From Beta vulgaris subsp. vulgaris (lineage: Eukaryota > Streptophyta > Magnoliopsida > Caryophyllales > Amaranthaceae), in assembly GCF_026745355.1 (NCBI RefSeq), contig NC_079204.1, forward strand, positions 6,009,103-6,073,102: DNA of 64,000 nucleotides, given 5' to 3'. The notes below the pieces were generated by a model. That model was not told where the DNA came from, made no database searches, and was given only the letters and a program-made list of their open reading frames with translations. Position 1 is the first letter of the stretch. Each line of letters opens with the position of its first letter. Positions 1 through 12,032 of this stretch are shown here, piece by piece. A program made the position numbers and the translations under genes.

Positions 1-540
1 TTTTTTTCCATTGATTGTAACTAGAGATTAAGTCATGAACGTCAAACTTTTATCTAATTAGTGAATATAATTATTCAATGTCAACAAGATTAATGAGCAC
101 ATTTTTAGAAATTATTGATCGAAAAGATTGTATATTTTTTTTAATAATATTTTAGAGAGAAATGCATATTTGTACGTAATTCAAATTTAGAATATGAAAA
201 CAATATGTTGTTCATTTGTTTTTCTCGTTGCACTAGTTTAACCCATTATCAATCCTTGTTTTCATATTTGTACGTAATTCACGCCTATCACATGGAGTAG
301 AATTGAATTTTCTTAGGTGGAAAAAACGGGGGTCGACGTAAAACAATATGTAGTTCATTTGTTTTTCTCGTTGCACTAGTTTAACCAATTATCAATCCTT
401 GTTTTCATATTTGTACGTAATTCACGAATCACGCCTATCACATGGAGTGGAATTTAATTTTCTTAGGTGGAAATAATGAGGTCGACGTTCCTCTTAATGA
501 TTTAACTGATTTGTATCCCCGCCTCCCTTTTAAATGATGT
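1..540. repeat. Intergenic tandem duplication, ~145-bp unit
   Basis: Two imperfect direct copies lie end to end, about 197-338 and 340-487. Both contain the stretches tcatttgtttttctcgttgc and catttgtacgtaattcac and both finish with gtcgacg. The second copy carries a small insertion (cgaat) near its middle. A third fragment of the unit (catatttgtacgtaattca) occurs at about 166-185. The first 180 bases also resemble DNA at 12270-12620 (both carry cattgattgtaacta), so they belong to a dispersed repeat. No coding potential was found. Confidence 0.75.
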
Positions 541-1392
541 AGGGGGGCATTTGGTTGGGGTCTTGTACTTTATTTCCGTACTTGTATGTTGTATGTTTAG
601 TCAATTTATTAACGGAATCCTTGTTCTTTTGTTACTCCCAAAGTCCTCTATTTTTATTTTCCCACCTTCAAGGTTTCACTTTCCCTTTGACTCGTCATTA
701 ACCACCCAACCACCACTTGAACAAACTGTCTCAACCACTAGCATAACCCACCAGCACCTAACCACCCAACCACGACCACCAACTCCCCAACCAACCAACA
801 CGATTTGACCTGACCACCACTTAACCCCTCAATCAAGACACGAGACGTCGAGAACCGCCCACACAACCAACATAATAGCTCACATAAATGATCCAACAAT
901 CGAGAACTATCACCCAACCACCACAATCGCCCACACAAGTGATCCAACCATAGAGAATTCGCCATTACCATCCACCACCTAAACCTCCTATAAATTAACC
1001 TTAGAAAAAACATGGAAGAAAAGAGAGAAAGGGAGGAACGAAAAATTGGCAAAGGCAAGAAAAGGAAGGGGAGAAGGTGGCGACGTAGGGAAGGGGAGGG
1101 GGAGAGGCGAAATGTTGCCAAAAAGGAAGGGGAGGGGCAATGGCGCGGTGGAAACGGGGAGGGCAACGACTCGGCAACGCGATGGCGATACTGGTTGAGG
1201 AAGGGCGGCGGGGGCACAACAAGAGAGGGAGAATATATTGGTGCTATGGTGGAAGAATGGTAAGATGATGAAGAAAGAGGAATGACAATATTCTGACTAA
1301 ATAACGTTTTAAATTTAAGAGTTTTGCTTTCCTTTCTCCCTCTACACCTTTCTGAAATATATTCCCTTAACCCTTGACAACCAAACGTCCCA
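541..1392. mobile_element. Possible non-autonomous TIR transposon
   Basis: The left end reads ggggggcatttggttgggg. The right end, on the other strand, reads tgggacgtttggttgtcaag. The two match imperfectly and resemble the GGGNC(A/G)TTTGGTT termini of Tourist/PIF-Harbinger-type elements. A 3-bp TAA/TTA duplication is not clear. The interior is a C-rich stretch (about 670-960) followed by a G/A-rich stretch (about 1010-1270); the open frames in it come from that compositional skew and match no family I know. Confidence 0.35.
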
Positions 1393-2052
1393 TTAATTTA
1401 TTTTTACAAGCAATTACACCCTCCCCTTTCCAATTACACCATCCCCTTTCAATATCTTCATTTTTTGTCTATTAATTTTTCCGGTTTTCTTCCCACTTCA
1501 AAACATCAATATTAGGGACTTGATACATGGATCTAACAAGATATCATGTTTATCCTCTCATAACAAACGGCAATACAAATTTTAAAAACTAGAAGCTAAC
1601 AATCGAGACATAACTCTTACAACTTGATCATATCACTATTTAGTTTTACCCTTAAAGGCATAATCAAGTTCCCAAATAACAAACATGGAAAAATGATGAC
1701 TATATGGAAGAATTATTACAATACTAATACATTTATGGGATTCTCAATAATGAAAAATAGATTTTTGAGGTTTCGTAATTTCTCTAAACATTTTATGGAA
1801 GATATACTAAGAAAGAAGGGAAGAAAACACATAATCTATTCTAAATTATAGATATTTTAGTCATATCTATATTAATGTTTAAAAGTCAAATGCACGATAG
1901 GTCTTCATACCCCAATCCTCACCTTTCAAGCATTAGATAGGAAAATTGAAGAAAATTACAAAATTGACTTATATTTCTAGCTAAATAGGAAAATTGAATA
2001 ACAAAAAAGATAATAATTAAATTTTTTCAAACAGATCTTCAATTGCTAATAT
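1393..2052. other. Intergenic, no gene recognised
   Basis: AT-rich DNA with no splice-consistent or homologous coding sequence. A small direct duplication (cacc(a/c)tccccttt) sits near 1420-1450. The open frame at 1624-1851 has no recognisable motif and lies in AT-rich sequence. Confidence 0.5.
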
Positions 2053-2194
2053 TTTTTCTAAAAGTAAGGAGAATTCCCTTGCAAAGAAGGGGGGAAATTG
2101 GGAATCCTTCTTGCAAAATGTGAGAATCGAACCCTTGTCGTCACAGGCGTAGAAGGATGGCCTTACAACCACCATGCCAACCTTGATTCTCAAA
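2053..2194 (-). mobile_element. tRNA-derived SINE with 12-bp target duplication
   Basis: Read on the minus strand, it has an A-box-like tggcatggtgg and, about 45 bases on, a B-box-like gggttcgattc, the two halves of an RNA polymerase III internal promoter. It is flanked by a perfect 12-bp direct repeat, aattgctaatat, at 2041-2052 and 2195-2206. This is the expected mark of target-primed insertion by LINE machinery. The element is about 140 bp and non-coding; it ends near an A-rich stretch. Confidence 0.7.
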
Positions 2195-2236
2195 AATTGC
2201 TAATATGGTTAGGCAAACATCACAGAAACATTTTAA

Positions 2237-2555
2237 GTGCTCGTTTGGTATGCGTGAGAATTTAATTCCTGTAGTAACTTTCATTTCCTAGGAAATTACT
2301 TCCCTTATGTAATTCCTAAAAAATTGCCTAAATTTGTTTGGTTGACATAAAAAACATTTGCAATTCATGTGGGAAGTCTGATTGATCAAAGGGGGAGTGG
2401 GTGATTAAATTCCCACACTTTGTGAGAATGTTAATTTTCCAAGGAATTTCTATTGCACCCAATTCTCAATTTCCTGTCCACCAAAGAACTTCTCAAAGGA
2501 GAAAATCATGTGAGTTTTTATTGCCTACACAAATTTTTGTCAACCAAGCAAACAC
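2237..2555. mobile_element. Tourist/PIF-Harbinger-type MITE
   Basis: Terminal inverted repeats are gtgctcgtttgg at the left and, on the opposite strand at the right, gtgtttgcttgg. They are flanked by the 3-bp duplication TAA (2234-2236 and 2556-2558) that PIF/Harbinger transposases generate. The interior (319 bp) is non-coding and AT-rich. Confidence 0.65.
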
Positions 2556-2833
2556 TAAGACTACAATTAACTTATACTTTTTTTTTGATCAATGTGATAA
2601 AATTATGAAACTTCAATAAAATTGATTATGATTTATCTTCATGCTAGGTCTGCCATGTTTAATGGGCCATCCTCATGGCAACCGCCACCAATATCTTATG
2701 TTAAGGTCAATGTAGATGCACACATCACTCAAGGAAATGGGGTGAGCTTGGGATTGTTAATTCGTGACGATCGTGGCGCTATCAAAGTTGCTGGGGTTAA
2801 GTCCAACAAAATCACTTTGTGCAAAGAGTAACG

Positions 2834-4389
2834 ATGAGTGAGAAAGAAGAGAGAGGTTTCTCTCTTCTCTCTCCTCCATTACCACCACATAAAACTCAAC
2901 CCCAAACCGCCCTCAAGGCACAAAGTCACCTACCACTCGCCATCCACACAACCCAGCAAAGCCAACCGGAGGATCCAGCCGCCACCGCCGCCAACGTTAG
3001 AACATCACCGGAAACCTCCACCATCAACAAAGGTACGTTTAAACAGGCCCTGGGAAGGGCAGATTTCAGAGGGGGTTTTACACTGTCGGAATCATTCAAT
3101 ACAATGACCCATAATCTACCATTTGCTACTGCACCACCACCTAATATGGAAGCGAAAGACGTCTTCCTACCATTATCGGAAGAAGAGTATGGTTATTAAG
3201 TCAACCATGGCAAAATGCTATCATATGTAAACCTATGGGGAAATCTCTCTCTAAAGAATTCCTCAAGCAAGAACTAAGTAAGAAATGGAGGTGGAAAGGC
3301 GTGATGGAGGTCACGGCCATCGGAAAAGGATTCTACATAATTGTATGTCCATCGATGGAGAAGAAGGTGGAGGTGCTTACGGGAGCCCATGGTGTGTAGC
3401 TGGAGTTACATATGGACCCAACCTTGGGTACCCGGATTTAAGCCTTCCCAAGTAGCATATCACAGAAGCAAGTATGGGCTCATCTACCTGAGCTTCCAGT
3501 TGAGTTCCTCCACAGGGAGATACTTTGAGAATAGGGAAAGCTGTGGGAGAGGTTCTAAAAATTGACACTAACTCCATTGAAGGGGATAAGCGACGGTACG
3601 TCGATATGCTTGTGGGTTAGTGCAGCAAAGGTACTACCAACTGGAGTTTGGATAGGGAAACTATACCAAGAGGTAATCTATACGGGTTGTCCGGGATTTT
3701 GTAGTGGTTGTCACACCTTTGGACACCACTCAAAAACATGTCCTAAAGCCACCATGATACACCACAGGGAGGAGAAAGGAAAAAATGAAAATGAAATTCC
3801 CGTTGGAGCAGGGTGGAAGGAGGTCCAAGGGAAAAAAAGGAGGGAAACAGGTAAAAATCAAAAACAAGGCTTTGCTGAAAAGTGGGTCCCAAAGACTTTA
3901 CATGTCAACGGCAAAGAGGAGAGAGGAGAGATGAAAAGTGTGTCAGACCCAAATCCCTTTGAAGCACTTTGTGAGACCCAAGGAACCTGCAATGCCGCCT
4001 TTTCTCCCCTCCCTTCTGATAAAACAGAAATCTCACCCAATGACAACTCGAAAAGTGGGGAAGGAGCTACCTACACGGAACCCAACCAAGTTAATTTATT
4101 TAAAGAAAAGACCCTGCTGCCATCTATTTTTTCGACCGAAAACTCTGAAGTAAAAACCCATAAACTCATCACAGAAAACCTCCCCATAAAAATTGCCATA
4201 CTAAAACCTCGAAATGGACCCCTTTCCACTTCTAGCCTTCCAGAACCAACAACGGTCGGAAATCATCATCACATCCCCCCACCGCTTCCCCCCAGACACG
4301 CACCACCATCACCACCCATTTCCCCCCACGAATTCCAGTTCCAGGACTACACGGGCCTCTCCTGTTCAATCGCCATGTGCGACCGCTAA
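2834..4389 (+). pseudogene. LINE ORF1 (DUF4283 / zf-CCHC_4), degenerate
   Basis: This is the RNA-binding Gag-like protein of plant L1 elements. It starts at an ATG 35 bases into the element and breaks first at about 3199. The next part (about 3206-3400) reads in another frame as a DUF4283 domain, with AIICKPMGKSLSKEFLK-like sequence and in-frame stops near 3400 and 3440. The last third (about 3562-4389) is open and carries a C-x2-C-x4-H-x4-C zinc knuckle with cysteines encoded at 3700, 3709 and 3739 and histidine at 3724, followed by a low-complexity Pro/Ser-rich tail. At least two stops and one or two frame changes make it a pseudogene. Confidence 0.85.
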
Positions 4390-4994
4390 TGCCGGAACTG
4401 AATCCGGGATTCACGGATTATGTGTTCCCACTGGAGGAGGAGGGTTATGTAGAAGACATGACATTCGAGAAAATGAAGGAGATGATCTTGAACCCGAAGG
4501 TCGACCCGAAGATGTCGAAAATTCTGCTCATGTACAACCACGATGCGTGTGCCTTCACTCCCCCGCACATGCCTCAGTTTCAGACATGCATCACCTACCG
4601 GCCACCATGAAATATTCATGAAATGGTTGCTGCAGAAAAAAGGGGGGGTGGAGGAGGAAGAAAGAGCACTTCTACAGAACCTAGGGCCTTGGTTGGACCC
4701 AACCCCACTGCTTCCCACCGAAGGCTACTAGTTCGAGTATCATATTCAGCACAGAGAGTGACATTCAAGACAAACCAATGCTCTAATAGCAGCACGGATT
4801 CGCACACCTCTGAAACAATCCAATTGTCAGTGAGTTGGGAAGAGGAAAGCGAGAAAAACGCCTGCGGAAGCCGTGACGGTTCTATGGCCACAACGTGCCT
4901 TTTGGATGTGCCCGATAACGGGACGAGAAGTAGAAGTGTTGGGAGCTCACGGAGGGGAGCTATACCAACATTCTCAACCGACCCCCGTACCTAG

Positions 4995-7900
4995 GAATAT
5001 GTCGGTGCTATTTGGAATGCACGGGGGATTGCTCGCCCTTCATTCAAAGCAAACTTTAGGCAGTTAGTGAGTACACACGGGCCGGACATAGTAATTTTGG
5101 CAGAGACTTGGGTTAGTAGGGAACATACGGAGGTGATCGTGAGGAAGCTACCGTTTTCGGCGTGGCACTTGGTGGATCCGATTGGTTTTGCTGGGGGTAT
5201 TCTTCTCTTATGGAACCCGGATAGGGTAACTATCCATATTACTGGAGGGAGTACTCAAAGTGTGCATGGGCTTGTGGAGGTACGTAACCCCATATCTTCC
5301 TTTTTGCTTTCTTCAATTTATGCTAGTCCGAATGCTATTAAACGTCAATCATTGTGGGACGAACTTGTTGTGGTGGCAAATACTGTGAATGTACCTTGGA
5401 TAGCTGTCGGTGATTTTAATGAGATTTTATGCCAAAGTGAAAAATTTGGTGGAGACCTTTGAGTAGAAAAAGAGCTGAATTGTATGCTGAAACAATGAAT
5501 AAATGCAACTTGATAGACATAGGTTTTCACGGCCCTAAGTTCACTTGGTCCAATAAAAGAAAGAATAATCCTATTTTCCAACGCCTGGACCGGGGGTGGG
5601 GGAACCCTAATTGGTTTCTTGCCTTCCCAAACTCGGCATTGTGGCATCTTCCTAGGATTACGTCGGACCATTGCCCGATTCTCCTTTACCTAGATAAGAG
5701 ACCCCAACCAATAGGAGCGAAGCCGTTTAGATTCGAACCAATGTGGCTACTTGAGCCTTCATTTCATGACTTTGTAGAGGTCGAGTGGGAGAATCTAAGG
5801 GAGGGAGACCTGCAGGAAAACTTAGCAGCCTTGTGTCGTTCCCTTATCCATTGGAATAGGACCACATTTGGGAATGTATACCATAGGAAGAATAGAGTGC
5901 TAGCAAGACTGACGGGAACCCAAAAGGCATTAGCTGAATCCCCACATTCCAGTTTCCTTTTTGACCTAGAAGTAGAACTCCAGCAGGAGCTAACCCAAAT
6001 CCTAGACCAGGAGGAGGCCCTATGGGCAGCCAAGAGCCGAACTAAGAACATTGCAGAAGGGGATAGAAACACACGATACTTCCATAGAAGTGTGGTTATT
6101 GCCCGGAATGTGAGCAGAATTTTAAGTATTAGGGATGGAGTCGGGAATATCTTGGAGGATGCCGCAGATATTAGAGAGCACATTTCAAACTTCTTTGTCA
6201 ATCTATATGGGACGGAAAAGGAAGTGAGCATTAGAGAGACTAGGACCCACCCTATCTTGATTGACTTACAGGGACCAGTAACCAATGAGGAAGTGAGAGG
6301 TGCGCTTTTTGGGATGCACCCCAATAAAGCTCCAGGACCAGATGGCCTCCACCCGGTCTTCTTTCAAAAACTATGGAACCTACTAGGGGAAGAGGTCTGT
6401 CAGACAATTAAAGGTTGGGTGAGGGAGGGTTGTATACCGGAAACTATGTGCGAGGCCACAATTTGCCTTATACCCAAACAAAATCCCCCGGAAACTGTAA
6501 AACACCTAAGACCTATAAGTTTATGCAACACTCTCTACAAAGTTCTCACTAAGGTTCTAGTTAATAGGCTTAAACCGTTTATGCCTAAGCTAATCTCCCA
6601 AAATCAGAATAGCTTCACTAAGGGAAGGGGACCGGATATAAACCTAGTGGTAGCTTCGGAGGTTTTACACTCTATGTCTAGGAAGAAGGGTAAATTAGGA
6701 TGGTTTGCACTAAAAATTGACCTTGAGAAGGCTTATGATCGAATTGAGTGGAGTTTTGTTAGAAAGTGCCTTCAAATCCATGGATTGGATGACCACACGA
6801 TCAAAATCATCCTTGACTGTGTTTCCAAGGCCTCGTCAACTATTTTAGTCAATGGTAGAAAAGGGGAAAATTTTAAACACACTAGGGGACTTAGACAAGG
6901 TGACCCAATGTCACCCTACCTGTTTAATCTGTGCTTGGAGGCTCTGACAACACTGATTAATGAGGCCTGCCTAGCAAAGAAGTGGACTCCCTTTTGGGTG
7001 GGAAGGAAGAAGGTCCCTGTGTCCCACCTCATGTTCGCTGATGACCTCTTACTGTTTGGAAGGGTCGAGGAGTCGACAGCCTTCACGGTCAGGGAGGTGT
7101 TGAAGCAATTTTGTGAATCTTCTGGGCAGAAGATTAACGAAGAGAAGAGTCGTTTAACTTTCTCCTCGAATACACCGGAGATTGACCGCCTCCTCTTTCA
7201 AGAGACTTTGAACATCTCCCAATCCGAAGACTTAGGCACTTACCTGGGACTGCCCCTCTCTCATAAGAGGCCGACTAAGAGCCAAGTTCAATTCGTTATC
7301 GAAAAGGTGAGGAGAAAGCTGGCAAATTGGAAAACAGCGTTCCTGTCTAAGGCAGGGAGGCTCTGCTTAATTAAATCCACCCTATCAACCATCCCCACTA
7401 CTATATGCAGGCGACCTTTCTGCCAAAGGCCACAATGGACAACATTGATAAGATTTGCAATGATTTCCTATGGGGTGATACGGGGACGAAAAATCGTATA
7501 CACCTAGTCAACAGACACATTACCTTCCTACCTAAGGAAATGGGAGGCCTAGGCATCAGGAACCAACTTGCCCTAAATAGAGCGTCTATGGCCAAGCTGG
7601 GATGGAAGATGTGCCATGGAAAAGATAGTTTGGCCAAAGAGTGTATTTTATCTAAGTATGTACACAAGAACCATGTAACCAGCTTCAACTATGGGTCGCC
7701 AGTTTGGAAAGGGATAGGAAAGGGTTGGGATCTTCTGACCAAAAACAATACCTGGTTACTAGGGAAAGGGGAGTCCATTAATTTTTGGAGGAGGACTGGG
7801 TGGGGATTGGCCCTTTAAGGAAGTGTATAGAAGGTCCCCTTAGGAAAGAGGAGGAGAACTTTAGGGTTTCGGACATTCTTAGAGACAACGAGTGGGAGTT

Positions 7901-9079
7901 TCATAGACTCTCCTTTTCCCTACCCTCGGGCATCAAGAAGAGAATTCAAGCTGTACTATATAATGAAACCGATCAAGACCACCCCATTTCGAGGTTAGTG
8001 ACTACACAAGGCTTTTCCCTCGCCCTCGCGTATAAGGAGAGCCTGTGGGACATTATAGGGAAGAATCATCAGATGCACACGGAATTACAGAGAGTCTGGA
8101 AAGCCCGTACACCTCCTAGAATTAGGTTTTTTCTCTGGCTAGCATGGAGGGACCGAATCCCACACAGGGCACTCCTCTACACTAGACGCATTATCCAATC
8201 GCCTGTTTGCCCAATATGTGATAACGCTTATGAAGATAGTCTGCATGTATTGCGAGATTGCACACTCGCCACTCAAGTATGGACAGTCATGACAACCGGG
8301 AATAGCCTACATCATGGCACTTTAAAAGAGTGGTTAGGTCAGAACTTGGAGGACACGACGGAGGTTAATGGACTACCCTGGAAGAGCCTTTTCCCAACAC
8401 TATGTTTCCAGATTTGGAAAGCTCGAAATTTGGAAGTATTTGAGGGAAAACATACTAATACCAACGCCATTATAGATCAAGCATTATACCTTAGTCGAGA
8501 GTTTGGGACCCATACCACTGCCACGCCTAACGAAAGTGACCCTCCCCATGAGCTTATAAATGTGCCCCATTTACCCAGAATCGCGACCTTTATGATCCAT
8601 ACGGATGCCTCGTACTGTAATAGGGATGACCCGGTAGGTTTGGGTGGGATTATTCGGGACTGTAATGGACTATGGACTAAGGGCTTTTATAAACAAACCT
8701 TTGCGTCCTCTTCTCTAATGGCTGAGCTCCTTAGTATTAGAGAAGGGCTCCAAAGTGCTTTAAATGAAAAATTGTTGATTGTATTCTTTGTTCAGATAAT
8801 CTTCAGGCTACTTGTCTCCTTAAGGAGGATCCCACAGATCTCACTTTGTATACGAACATTATTATATTATGCAGGGAGCTATGCAAGGCTTTCCACACAC
8901 TTAGGATTATCCACATCCCACGGAGGAAGAACCAACTTGCGGACAAGCTTGCTAAGGAGGCAAGAAGACTAGATGATAGCATGAATGTAGCTACGGATTT
9001 TATTAATCCCCCTATTTTCTGCATGGATGCATACATCTCGGATTGTAATAACTTTAACATTATGTTTAACTTTATGTGA
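4995..9079 (+). pseudogene. LINE ORF2 polyprotein, frameshifted (EN-RT-zf-RVT-RNase H)
   Basis: The frame opens at about 4995 (IWNARG start motif of the AP-like endonuclease; the initiator ATG is not visible). Endonuclease motifs ETW, GDFNE and SDHCP are present. A frameshift at about 5459 leads into the long reverse-transcriptase frame with the catalytic FADD box at 7034-7045 and the APGPDG and GLRQGDPMSP motifs. Further shifts lie at about 7400, about 7800 (before the zinc-binding zf-RVT segment with PVCPICDN) and about 8780 (inside RNase H, which begins with HTDASY). At least four frameshifts mean no functional polyprotein. The catalytic residues that remain visible look intact, so the decay is through indels. 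Confidence 0.9.
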
Positions 9080-9648
9080 TTCTCGCCTTTTTCACCAAAA
9101 AAAAAAAAGTTGCTGGGGTTCGTAGGTTGGCTGCTAACTGGGGTCCTGAGATGGCGGAAGCTGCTGCCGCGAGATTTGGGGTGGAAGTGGCTCGAAGGTT
9201 GGGGTTTTCACGAGTGATGCTGGAATGTGATGCCCTCAATGTTGTGCGCATGATCCGTGATCGCAAGAAGGGAGCTGCCCCTATCTTTCTTATGTTTGAT
9301 GATATTGCTGAAATTAGTTCTTCTTTTTCGTTGTTTGAATGTGTGCATGTTAAAAGAGTTGGGAACACAGTTGCTCATTCTATAGCTAGATGGGATGCTG
9401 TTGTTAACTCTGAGACTATTTGTATGAATTTGTTCCCCCAAAGCCTACAAACTTTGGCGGAATTAGACTTAATATAATTTTCCAGCTCTGTTTCCCCTCA
9501 AAAAAAAAAAAAAAACCTTTAAACAAAATATTCAAAACTACTAATATTGGAAAAATCACACTAATATCTTTTTAACTCTAAATCTCATAGAATAGTCTCT
9601 CTTTATTTATGAACCATATCAAAGCAACACTCAACATCAAAAAAATAT

Positions 9649-9861
9649 TACTTCCTCCGTTTTGATTTAGTTGTGACACTTTTTATTTCAGAGAGTTTCA
9701 ATTAGTTATGACACTTTCATTTTGGATAATAGCTTCTCTCTATTTCTCTCCTATCACATGAGACCCTTTTATCTTCTTTCTTTTATATTTCTCCTCTCAA
9801 AAAATTGTCTAAAAATTCGTGATTTTAAAAATATCATAACTAAATTAAAACCGAAATAGTA
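9649..9861. mobile_element. Stowaway-type MITE
   Basis: It begins TA-cttcctccgttttgattta and ends with the near inverse (taaattaaaaccgaaatagta). The target is TA, as expected for Tc1/mariner-related Stowaway elements. The interior contains the motif ctctctatttctctcctatcacatg, shared with the copies at 37000-37220 and (degraded) 11280-11422. It lies between the LINE and the HIPP promoter. Confidence 0.7.
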
Positions 9862-10105
9862 TATCAAATCATCAGTCATCAGTTGAAGGACATGGAACTT
9901 GGAAGGTGACTTTGGCCTCACTCACCTTAGTAGAATAGTAGTTAAACTAGTTACTACGCCACCACGGCATTCATTAATTTCATACGACTTGGTCCCATAA
10001 AATGATAAAATTAAGTTCTAGGAATCTAAATTGTAAATTGACTTGGCTTTCGTAGCAACTAGCAAGTTGACTTGGTGCTAATCCTATTTTACTACCTCGC
10101 ATGCA

Positions 10106-10115
10106 TATATATATA
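10106..10115 (+). promoter_or_regulatory. TATA box of the first HIPP gene
   Basis: An alternating TA run follows catgca (an RY-like motif) about 132-141 bases before the ATG. This suits a plant promoter with a leader of roughly 100 bases. Assigned by position and composition only; the other element visible upstream is the Stowaway MITE at 9649-9861. Confidence 0.45.
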
Positions 10116-10246
10116 CTCACCTTTACGATAGCTTTCTTCCTACTTCACTTAATTCTGTGATCTGTCACCACTTTCTACTCTGTTTTATCATTTTCTCTCA
10201 GCTCCTCAACTATCGCAGGAATTTTAGTTGAGAAAAAGAGAACAAA

Positions 10247-11949
10247 ATGCAGGTTCGATCTCTTACCTTTCTAAACCATTCTCTAAATTTTTGTCCACGA
10301 TCATTTTAGTCAGGTTTGTCTAATAGGGTGTTTAAAGTACACATTTTATCATACACATGGACGTACCATACAAATCAGTAAAAAGAAAGTTTCAAATGAA
10401 CAAATGTGGAAAAAATAATCTTGAGTACGTGTATCATACATGATACATGTACATTTTTTTTTTTAAATCTCTCATCTCACTATAGTACAGAGCGTGTGGT
10501 GACTCCACTCACCACATGCCCACTAAAAGTCCTTTGTCACACAACTCAATGGGTATAGAAAGTGTAATGTATATAAACCCCTTACACTACCTATTATTCT
10601 ATCAATGTGGGACTCTTCACATTCTCTTTTGAAACAACTCTTGAGTTTCCTTTAAAAGCATTTATTATAAACTCCAACAATCATCAATCCTTTTAAGACA
10701 ACCTTGATTCTTATACGATTGTTCCTTATTGTACATGTAGTCTTATTGTCTTAATTCCTTTTTATGCATACATTCACCTATTCACAAGATATAGTTACTC
10801 ACCATTCACTTGTCTTAACCTAGTGAGTATGATTGAGGAAATGTATGAATGATAGGTTACAGCCTTACAGGTTCAAATCCCCCTCCCCTTTGTTGTGCTT
10901 TGTACTGCGTTCGTGGCTTATAATGGATCAAAAAGAAAACAAGATATAGTTACCCTAGGCATGTCTTCTAGCTCATCTCTTTCCAGGCTTGTTGTAGTCT
11001 TCAATACTATTCCTGATGGTCAACTTAGGAGTTTAATTTCTTATTTTGCTTTTCTATAGATTATTAATATATGCTTTTATTGTTTATGCTTCAGAAGGTA
11101 GTGCTGAAATTGGATATGCACGATAATCTGAGTTGCAAGAAAACAGCTTTGAAATTGGTCTCTTCTGTTCCAGGTAATTCAACGTTTTGTTTTTTCTTCT
11201 GATCAAGCTTCATTTTCTCAGTTTAGCTTTTCATATAAATCATATGTCGCATTATACTTATTAGGATATTGCTTTTATTTACTTCCTCGATTCCAATTCA
11301 ATTGTGACACTTTCTATTTTAAGAAGTTAACTTTTAAATTAGATGTTACATTTTCATTTTGAGTAATAACTTCTCTTTATCTCTCTCCTATTACATGAAA
11401 CCTTTTTGTTTTCTTTCTATCTCTTTTAAGATTTGAACTTGTGACCTCTTGCAATTATACATGACATATTTACCATCTCAACCAACTTTTAATTATGTTT
11501 TAAGTGTTCATAAAGTATTATTATATATGTACTTTTTAAATATTGAGTTTTCCTTAACATATTTCAATGGAATGAGAAAAAATGCATATCAAATTTGTAA
11601 AACAATACCAATCCGGAACAACGCCCGGACCCAAATACTAGTTTCATTTCAAAAATAAACTAAACTTGGTTGTTTGGGACTAAATTTTGTAGGGCTTGAT
11701 TCAATCTCAGTGGACATGAAGGAACAAAAATTGACTGTAATAGGAGATATGGATCCTATGGCAGTGGTGAAAAAATTGAGGAAGAACTTTTACACAGAAC
11801 TTGTCTCAGTTGGGCCAGCAAAAGAGCCTGAAAAGCCCAAATCTGTGGCTGACTTTGTGAATACCATGCAGGCCTATAATTACTCCTACGGCTACAACCC
11901 TCCGTACTATTACGTGGAACAAAATCCAAATGGTTGTGTTATTTGTTGA
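10247..11949 (+). CDS. HIPP: Heavy-metal-associated isoprenylated plant protein (HIPP), 113 aa
   Basis: Three exons: 10247-10252 (only Met-Gln), 11095-11173 and 11693-11949; all junctions are GT-AG and the phases fit. The product is one HMA (ferredoxin-like) domain, residues 2-70, then a short charged linker and a Tyr/Pro-rich tail (YNPPYYY). It ends in CVIC, a CaaX box for farnesylation and so membrane attachment. The metal-binding CxxC of classical HMA domains is missing: the loop has a single Cys (NLSCKK), as in a known CxxC-less HIPP subgroup, so metal binding is doubtful. HIPPs are linked to metal detoxification and stress responses. Intron 1 contains a SINE; intron 2 contains a Stowaway relic and a Helitron end. 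A tandem paralogue follows at 13348. Confidence 0.9.
10799..10938 (+). mobile_element. tRNA-derived SINE in HIPP intron 1
   Basis: Flanked by a perfect 15-bp direct repeat (acaagatatagttac at 10784-10798 and 10939-10953). It contains an A-box-like ctagtgagtatgattgagg and a B-box ggttcaaatcc in plus orientation. About 140 bp, non-coding. It inserted into the intron in sense orientation to the gene. Confidence 0.75.
11280..11641 (+). mobile_element. Stowaway MITE relic abutting a Helitron 3' end (intron 2)
   Basis: 11280-11422 begins like the Stowaway copies (TA-cttcctcgattccaattc) but lacks its right terminal repeat. It is followed by about 215 bp that end in a Helitron 3' signature: a hairpin with arms tccgg / ccgga (11612-11616, 11625-11629), then CTAG at 11638-11641 followed by T. 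The same roughly 210-bp sequence recurs at 12033-12250 and 36725-36932, which marks it as a repeat family. Confidence 0.55.
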
Positions 11950-12032
11950 CTACTAGTACTAGTACTAATATACGTCAAAGGGAATTCATAATCAAGTAGA
12001 GCTAAATTTTCAATTTCAATTACTTAAAGTGT

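Larger units (their letters stand above)
2799..9105 (+). mobile_element. Near full-length L1-type LINE (RNase H-bearing), inactive
   Basis: A 6.3-kb non-LTR retrotransposon. Boundaries are set by a perfect 15-bp target duplication (aaagttgctggggtt at 2784-2798 and 9106-9120) and an A tract at 9097-9108. The order is: short 5' leader, ORF1 (nucleic-acid-binding, zinc knuckle), spacer, then ORF2 (endonuclease, reverse transcriptase, RVT zinc-binding domain, RNase H). Both ORFs contain stops and frameshifts, so the copy cannot move by itself. The intact TSD and poly(A) suggest a moderately recent insertion. Confidence 0.92.
2622..9513 (+). pseudogene. Older LINE 3' remnant (RNase H tail), split by a younger LINE
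   Basis: The coding relic lies in two pieces, 2622-2798 and 9106-9477. Joined across the duplicated 15 bp, they read as one RNase H-like domain of the RVT_3 type. Visible hallmarks are the first acidic residue in VNVDA, the second in MAEAAAARFG, the third in LECDALNVV and a terminal NTVAHSIARW. After the stop at about 9477 comes a poly(A) tract (9499-9513), so this is the 5'-truncated end of an older non-LTR retroelement. A domesticated RNase H-like gene is a less likely alternative. The frame is open on both sides of the insertion. Confidence 0.75.

Noticed and set aside
738..1263. Pro/Leu/Arg-rich frames on the minus strand and a Lys/Arg/Glu frame on the plus strand
   Set aside because: They reflect a purine/pyrimidine-skewed stretch inside a putative transposon; no motif or splice context.
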